This document shows positions 60,151 to 64,000 of a stretch of DNA of 64,000 nucleotides, piece by piece. The DNA is from Sporomusaceae bacterium (GTDB lineage Bacteria > Bacillota > Negativicutes > UBA1444), in contig JAHDPL010000011.1 in the NCBI GenBank assembly GCA_018434355.1, positions 124,001-188,000 of the forward strand, read 5' to 3'. The position numbers were made by a program, and so were the translations under genes. Under the pieces are notes generated by a model, which made no database searches, was not told where the DNA came from, and was given only the letters and a program-made list of their open reading frames with translations. Position 1 is the stretch's first letter. Each line of letters starts with the position of its first letter.

Positions 60151-61340
60151 TTCGGCAATAGCCAGGCGAGGCTGAGCAATAGCAGACAGAGTGCCGCCGT
60201 CCAGTAAGCGGCATAGGGATCGATGGTCGAATTGAGAATATAGCCGATAATCGGGCCAATCGCCGAACCGAGGTCGATGGCGAGCGAGTAGGCTGTCAAC
60301 ACCAGTACTTTGGAGGTGCGCGTCGCCGCGTCGGCTGCCACTGCATCGGTAAGCGTGGTCAGGGCTGTCGCAGTGACCTGCACGCCCATGACGGCAAGCA
60401 ACCATGGCCACAAAGGGATATCCAGCGGCAACAGGCAAAAAAGCAGCGTTGCCAGCAACAGAGACAGCAGCAAAGTCTTTTTTCGTCCGTGGCGGCCGTC
60501 GGACTTTATGCCGACCCAGGGCGCCAACCAGGGTTCCCAGGCCCAACGGATTGCTTGCAAAATGCCGGCCAGTGAGGCCGCGCCGAAGGCAAACCCAAGT
60601 AAATGGACGGTGGAGGAGTTGTGGGTTTCTACCAGATAACTCAAGGTGGCGGTGAAGATCCCCTGATAGATCATCGCTACGACGGCGCCGGTGGTCAAGG
60701 CCAACAAGATGACGGAATCACGCCAAAGCACACCGATCGGGGCGGAGTCTTCCGTTTTGGCGGTGCTTTGATTTTTTGCGGCAGGAACATGCCAAAACGC
60801 GGCCGGAATCGCTGACAGCGTGATTGCGCTGAAAAAAAGCGCCGTAGCGGTGAGGCCGAACAGGTCGGCGATAAAACCGCCTGCCAGCATTCCGGCCAGG
60901 CTACCCAGCCGGTACAGGCCGTTAAACACGCCCATGCAGTGTCCCCGGTTGGTATCGCCGGCGCAATCGGCGATTGCAAAAAATGAGCCGAGGCGTAGAA
61001 ACGCCCAGGCGACTCCCCAGATGCAGCGAATCAGCAGCAAGGGATAGAAGCCTTTGACGAAGCCATACGACAGGGTGGTCAACAAGGCCAGCACTGCCGC
61101 GATCAGTACGCCCTGCCGCGTGCTGATCCGTTGATAAACCCAGCCGACCAGAGGATTTAACGGCAGCCGGACCAAACGGTTGGCGGAAAGCAAAATCCCG
61201 ACCTCCCAGAGTGATTCCAGGCCGAATTCGCGCCAATGCGTCGGCATCACAATATAGAGCATCGAGTCGCCGACCAGACAGGCGGCGGTGAGCAGGGCCA
61301 GCACGATGACAGGCCTGATTTGCGGGTCGTATTTAAACAT
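60129..61340 (-). CDS. Major facilitator superfamily transporter
   Basis: The 403-residue protein has twelve predicted helices in two halves, with the loop RISTRQGVLIAAVL between helices 2 and 3 and KSDGRHGRKKTLLLSLLL in the second half, typical of MFS. It looks like the YfcJ/YnfM-type drug or metabolite carriers, but I cannot name a substrate. The ribosome site is weak (GATGGGATAG). It ends inside the terminator shared with the YheO-like gene. The neighbours give no clear hint. Confidence 0.88.
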   Translation of the reverse strand: MFKYDPQIRPVIVLALLTAACLVGDSMLYIVMPTHWREFGLESLWEVGILLSANRLVRLPLNPLVGWVYQRISTRQGVLIAAVLALLTTLSYGFVKGFYPLLLIRCIWGVAWAFLRLGSFFAIADCAGDTNRGHCMGVFNGLYRLGSLAGMLAGGFIADLFGLTATALFFSAITLSAIPAAFWHVPAAKNQSTAKTEDSAPIGVLWRDSVILLALTTGAVVAMIYQGIFTATLSYLVETHNSSTVHLLGFAFGAASLAGILQAIRWAWEPWLAPWVGIKSDGRHGRKKTLLLSLLLATLLFCLLPLDIPLWPWLLAVMGVQVTATALTTLTDAVAADAATRTSKVLVLTAYSLAIDLGSAIGPIIGYILNSTIDPYAAYWTAALCLLLLSLAWLLPKKEPRLS

Positions 61341-61483
61341 ATCTATACTATCCCATCTTTGCTGGAAATTGGCAAGAGCAGGGAGCTGTTGCTGCTTTTA
61401 TGTAATTGTAGGCCGGGAGGCAGGTTCAGCAGCGCCTGTGTTGAATACTAAGGGAGATGGAATTTTCCTGGAGGGGATATTGT

Positions 61484-61951
61484 ATGTTTCGTGAACTGCG
61501 ACGCTGCGAAAAACTGATGCCAGATGCGGCGGCAAGAAAAATCCTTGCCGAGGCCGAATACGGAACGTTGGCGACGATGGGGCAAGATGGCTATCCATAT
61601 GCGACGCCGCTGAACTTTGTCTTGCAAGAAAACACCATTTATTTTCACACGGCGCTGACAGGGCATAAACTGGACAACATCGACTTCATTCCCCGCGTCT
61701 GTTTTTCGGTGGTGGGGTATCATAAATTGCTGGCGGATAAGTTTGATACGGAATATGACAGCGTGACGGTGTACGGGACCGCGGCAAAAGTTGTCGATCC
61801 GGCGGAAAAAAGGCAGGCACTGCTGGCTTTGGTAGAAAAGTACTCAAACGAGTGGCGCGAACAGGGACTTGAATATATTGACGGCGGTAGCTGCGGCGCG
61901 CATGTCTATAAGATTGACATCCAGCATATGACTGGGAAAATCGGCCGTTAA
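61484..61951 (+). CDS. PPOX-fold flavin-binding protein (second copy)
   Basis: The 155-residue protein resembles the product at 55703: GTLATMGQDGYPYATPLNFV, HTALTGHKLDNI and FSVVGYHKLLADKF match its counterparts, and the fold is the pyridoxamine phosphate oxidase split barrel. The start is ATG 61484 behind GGAGGGG. It precedes the sigma-54 activator gene by 23 bases in the same direction, so the two probably share a transcript. Flavin-dependent reduction is likely by family; the physiological substrate is unknown. Confidence 0.88.
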   Translation: MFRELRRCEKLMPDAAARKILAEAEYGTLATMGQDGYPYATPLNFVLQENTIYFHTALTGHKLDNIDFIPRVCFSVVGYHKLLADKFDTEYDSVTVYGTAAKVVDPAEKRQALLALVEKYSNEWREQGLEYIDGGSCGAHVYKIDIQHMTGKIGR

Positions 61952-61974
61952 CCGGTTGGTCGGGGAGGAACGCT

Positions 61975-63354
61975 ATGAGCGTGGGTAAAAACATCCTTGA
62001 CGCCGCCTCTTTGGCGAAATGGTCGATCGACATCTTTGATTCGTTGAATGAGGGGTTGTTGATTGCCGACGCCGAGGGTATTGTCCAGTATGTCAACAAG
62101 CAATACCTGCGGATTATCGGCCGCGAGGTCGAAGAAATCCTGTTCCGCAAATTGGCCGAAGTGCGGCCCGGCGCCATGCTGCCCAGCGTGATCAAGACCG
62201 GTCAGGCGATGAACGGCGTCTATCGGACCGACGGAAAAGTCGAATACATCGTCGATATGTCGCCGATTGTCGTGGCTGGCGAAATTATCGGCGGCGTTTC
62301 GATTATCCGCGATATCACCGAAGCAAAAAAGATGTCGGAAGAGCTTGGCAAAGCCAAAAACACGCTGCTGGACTTGCAGGGAACCGTCAAAGGCATTCTC
62401 AGCGCCAAATACACGTTCGATGATCTGATATATTGCAGCGAGGCGTTTGGCGCCTGTGTGGCGCTGGCCGAACGGGCTGCATTATCCGATGCCAACATCG
62501 TTTTGCAGGGCGAAAGCGGCTCAGGCAAAGAGTTGATCGCCCAGGGCATCCATAATGCCAGTGCGCGCAAACACCGACCGTTCGTTGCGATCAACTGCGC
62601 GGCAGTCCCGGCCGGGTTGCTGGAAAGCGAGCTGTTCGGCCATACCGAAGGTTCGTTCACCGGGTCTAAGAAGGGCGGAAAACCGGGTCTGTTGCAGCTG
62701 GCCGACGGCGGGACGCTTTTCCTTGATGAAATCGGCGACATGGGCAATGACCTGCAGGCGAAACTGTTGCGTGTTCTGCAGGAAAAGACGGTGCGGCGGG
62801 TCGGCGGCTTTGCCGAACAACGGATCGATATCCGGGTGGTTTGCGCCACCCATCAAGACCTGGAACTGATGGTGGCGAAAAATACATTCCGTCAGGATTT
62901 GTATTATCGGGTGAACGTGTTTCAGATCAATTTGCCGCCGCTGCGAAAACGCAAAGAGGATATCCCGCTATTGGCGAGGTATTTTGCCGAAAACCACCGC
63001 AACCCTAAAAAGGAACCGATCAGCATCAGCCCGGAAGTGGTGCGTATATTGCAGGAATATGACTGGCCGGGCAATGTGCGCGACTTGAAAAACACGATCG
63101 AATTTTGCTGCACGATGAGTTCCGGCAAACAGATTCTGCCGGAACATTTACCGCAACGACTCCGTTTGCAGACGAATCCGATGTTGCATTTCATGACCGG
63201 CGGCACGTTGGCGCAGCGGGTCAGCGAATTTGAACGGCAAAACATCTTAGAGCTGCTAAAAGAGCATGGCGAATCGACCGAAGGCAAGAAAAAAGTCGCG
63301 GCCATTCTGGGAATATCGATTGCCGGTCTGTATCGTCGGTTAAGAAATCACTGA
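61975..63354 (+). CDS. Sigma-54-dependent activator with PAS domain
   Basis: The 459-residue protein has a PAS domain (about 15-115), the AAA+ domain with Walker A GESGSGKE, the sigma-54 loop GSFTGS (a common variant of GAFTGA), Walker B TLFLDEIGDM and the LLRVLQEKTVRRVGG stretch, and a C-terminal Fis-type helix-turn-helix (VAAILGISIAGLYRRLRNH). It starts behind GGGGAGG. A perfect sigma-54 promoter stands 158 bases after its stop and drives a CitM-type carrier, so that operon is its probable target. The PAS domain would sense the signal, perhaps redox or a metabolite. Confidence 0.93.
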   Translation: MSVGKNILDAASLAKWSIDIFDSLNEGLLIADAEGIVQYVNKQYLRIIGREVEEILFRKLAEVRPGAMLPSVIKTGQAMNGVYRTDGKVEYIVDMSPIVVAGEIIGGVSIIRDITEAKKMSEELGKAKNTLLDLQGTVKGILSAKYTFDDLIYCSEAFGACVALAERAALSDANIVLQGESGSGKELIAQGIHNASARKHRPFVAINCAAVPAGLLESELFGHTEGSFTGSKKGGKPGLLQLADGGTLFLDEIGDMGNDLQAKLLRVLQEKTVRRVGGFAEQRIDIRVVCATHQDLELMVAKNTFRQDLYYRVNVFQINLPPLRKRKEDIPLLARYFAENHRNPKKEPISISPEVVRILQEYDWPGNVRDLKNTIEFCCTMSSGKQILPEHLPQRLRLQTNPMLHFMTGGTLAQRVSEFERQNILELLKEHGESTEGKKKVAAILGISIAGLYRRLRNH

Positions 63355-63511
63355 GCCGTTATTGAATTCGCAAAAATGATAATAAGCCCTTTCCATTTTC
63401 ATTTTTGATAATTGACTTGCTGTTGGCTTATGAATGAGCTTGCGGCAAGTTTTTCTTTTGCATTTCATGTCAAATTTGATAAAAATATTGGTGTTTGCCG
63501 TGGTTTTGGCT

Positions 63512-63527
63512 TGGCACGGAACTTGCA
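63512..63527 (+). promoter_or_regulatory. Sigma-54 (-24/-12) promoter
   Basis: TGGCAC-N5-TTGCA, consensus at all key positions, 38 bases ahead of the CitM-type carrier. A TCAAATTTGA palindrome at 63470-63479 is a possible enhancer site for the activator. Confidence 0.92.
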
Positions 63528-63565
63528 AAAACTATATGGCAAAATAGACAAAGGGGGATTCGACC

Positions 63566-64000
63566 ATGCTTTCGTTTTGGGGATTTTGTATTATTCTAGC
63601 TCTGTTGGCGCTGATCATGACCAAACGCGCCTCGGTCATCGTGGCGTTGGTCGCCGTGCCGATGATTTTTGGTGCTTTGGCCGGGTTCGGTCCGAAGCTG
63701 GGCGCGTTTGCTTTTGACGGCATCAAAAGCGTAGCGCCGGTAGGAGTCATGTTGACTTTCGCGATTCTTTATTTTGGCGTGATGAATGACACCGGCATGT
63801 TTGATCCGGCAATCAAGCGGATCATCAAGTACGGTGGCGGCGACCCGGTAAAAGTGGCGGTGGGAACGGCGATCATCGCTATGCTCGCCCATCTGGACGG
63901 CTCCGGCGCCTCCACATTCCTGATCGCGGTACCTGCCATGCTGCCGATTTACGACAAACTCGGCATGGATCGCAAGGTGCTGACCTGCATCGTGGCCATG
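63566..64000 (+). CDS. CitM-type carboxylate transporter (partial, runs off the right edge)
   Basis: The 145 codons seen start at ATG 63566 behind AAGGGGG. They contain four to five hydrophobic helices with the family stretch ILYFGVMNDTGMFDPAIKRI and AMLAHLDGSGASTFLI. These resemble the citrate-metal symporters of the CitMHS family and related gluconate- or lactate-type carriers. It is driven by the sigma-54 promoter just upstream and controlled, most likely, by the activator at 61975. The substrate is probably an organic acid; the rest of the gene and operon lie beyond the window. Confidence 0.85.
   Translation, partial: MLSFWGFCIILALLALIMTKRASVIVALVAVPMIFGALAGFGPKLGAFAFDGIKSVAPVGVMLTFAILYFGVMNDTGMFDPAIKRIIKYGGGDPVKVAVGTAIIAMLAHLDGSGASTFLIAVPAMLPIYDKLGMDRKVLTCIVAM

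Noticed and set aside
61940-61970. A fourth copy of the TetR operator near ACCGGTTGGTCGGGG
   Set aside because: The half-sites are in the wrong phase compared with the three accepted sites.

Overview
The window looks like a chromosome segment of an anaerobic, two-membraned Firmicute (Negativicutes, Sporomusaceae-like). This is inferred from gene content, not from a database match. Outer-membrane-type genes (a TolC family channel, an RND pump and its adaptor) sit beside Firmicute-type promoters with strong GGAGG ribosome sites, a YkpA-type ABC-F protein, a c-di-GMP-I riboswitch, and strictly anaerobic enzymes: pyruvate:ferredoxin oxidoreductase, a glycyl radical enzyme and its activase, and 4-hydroxybutyryl-CoA dehydratase. 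I see no rRNA, tRNA, CRISPR array, insertion sequence or phage gene.

Layout. 1-2165: the start of a membrane protein and a secreted serine beta-lactamase-like hydrolase (minus strand). 2251-8822: a PrpR_N-type sigma-54 activator, divergent from a sigma-54-driven cassette of CoA transferase, HMG-CoA-lyase-like enzyme and DASS anion carrier, followed by a soluble chemoreceptor. 8961-12538: small secreted unknowns, a c-di-GMP-I riboswitch with its own terminator ahead of a FliL-like gene, and an iron alcohol dehydrogenase. 12550-17684: ABC-F protein, orphan LivJ-like lipoprotein, and a membrane Fe-S oxidoreductase resembling ETF:menaquinone oxidoreductases. 17780-21638: a minus-strand operon for a trans-4-hydroxyproline dehydratase-type glycyl radical enzyme, its activase and a cupin-XRE regulator. 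21963-26608: a TetR regulator and an acyl-CoA operon (DUF1330, MaoC, 4-hydroxybutyryl-CoA dehydratase, acyl-CoA dehydrogenase, DsrE). 26706-34340: a second TetR regulator and an efflux operon (adaptor, RND pump, class 3 lipase-like protein, TolC). 34487-38399: a Gly/Pro-rich secreted protein, an amidase/DUF5050 fusion, and CorA behind a long leader.

38847-43260: PFOR and a tightly linked unknown gene. 43321-47915: an orphan iron-type binding lipoprotein, then racemase-like, 2-hydroxyacid-dehydrogenase-like and NCS2 permease genes. 47973-49094: a diguanylate cyclase. 49254-54853: a maturation protease, Tat-exported molybdopterin oxidoreductase, four-cluster ferredoxin subunit and [NiFe] hydrogenase small and large subunits, with a convergent TorD-like chaperone. 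55703-61951: two PPOX flavoproteins, a class II photolyase, a DAACS carrier with RidA and a divergent YheO-like regulator, and an MFS carrier. 61975-64000: a second sigma-54 activator and, behind a consensus sigma-54 promoter, a CitM-type carrier cut by the window end.

The common theme is anaerobic use of organic acids and amino-acid derivatives through CoA thioesters and radical chemistry. Carriers are paired with their own regulators, and electrons are handled by PFOR, the ETF-quinone-type oxidoreductase and the hydrogenase-molybdoenzyme. The candidates most worth following are the anchorless hydrogenase-molybdoenzyme operon, the riboswitch-controlled FliL-like gene, the possible TetR regulon joining the alcohol dehydrogenase to the 4-hydroxybutyryl-CoA dehydratase operon, and the racemase/dehydrogenase/permease operon whose two enzymes lack expected catalytic residues.
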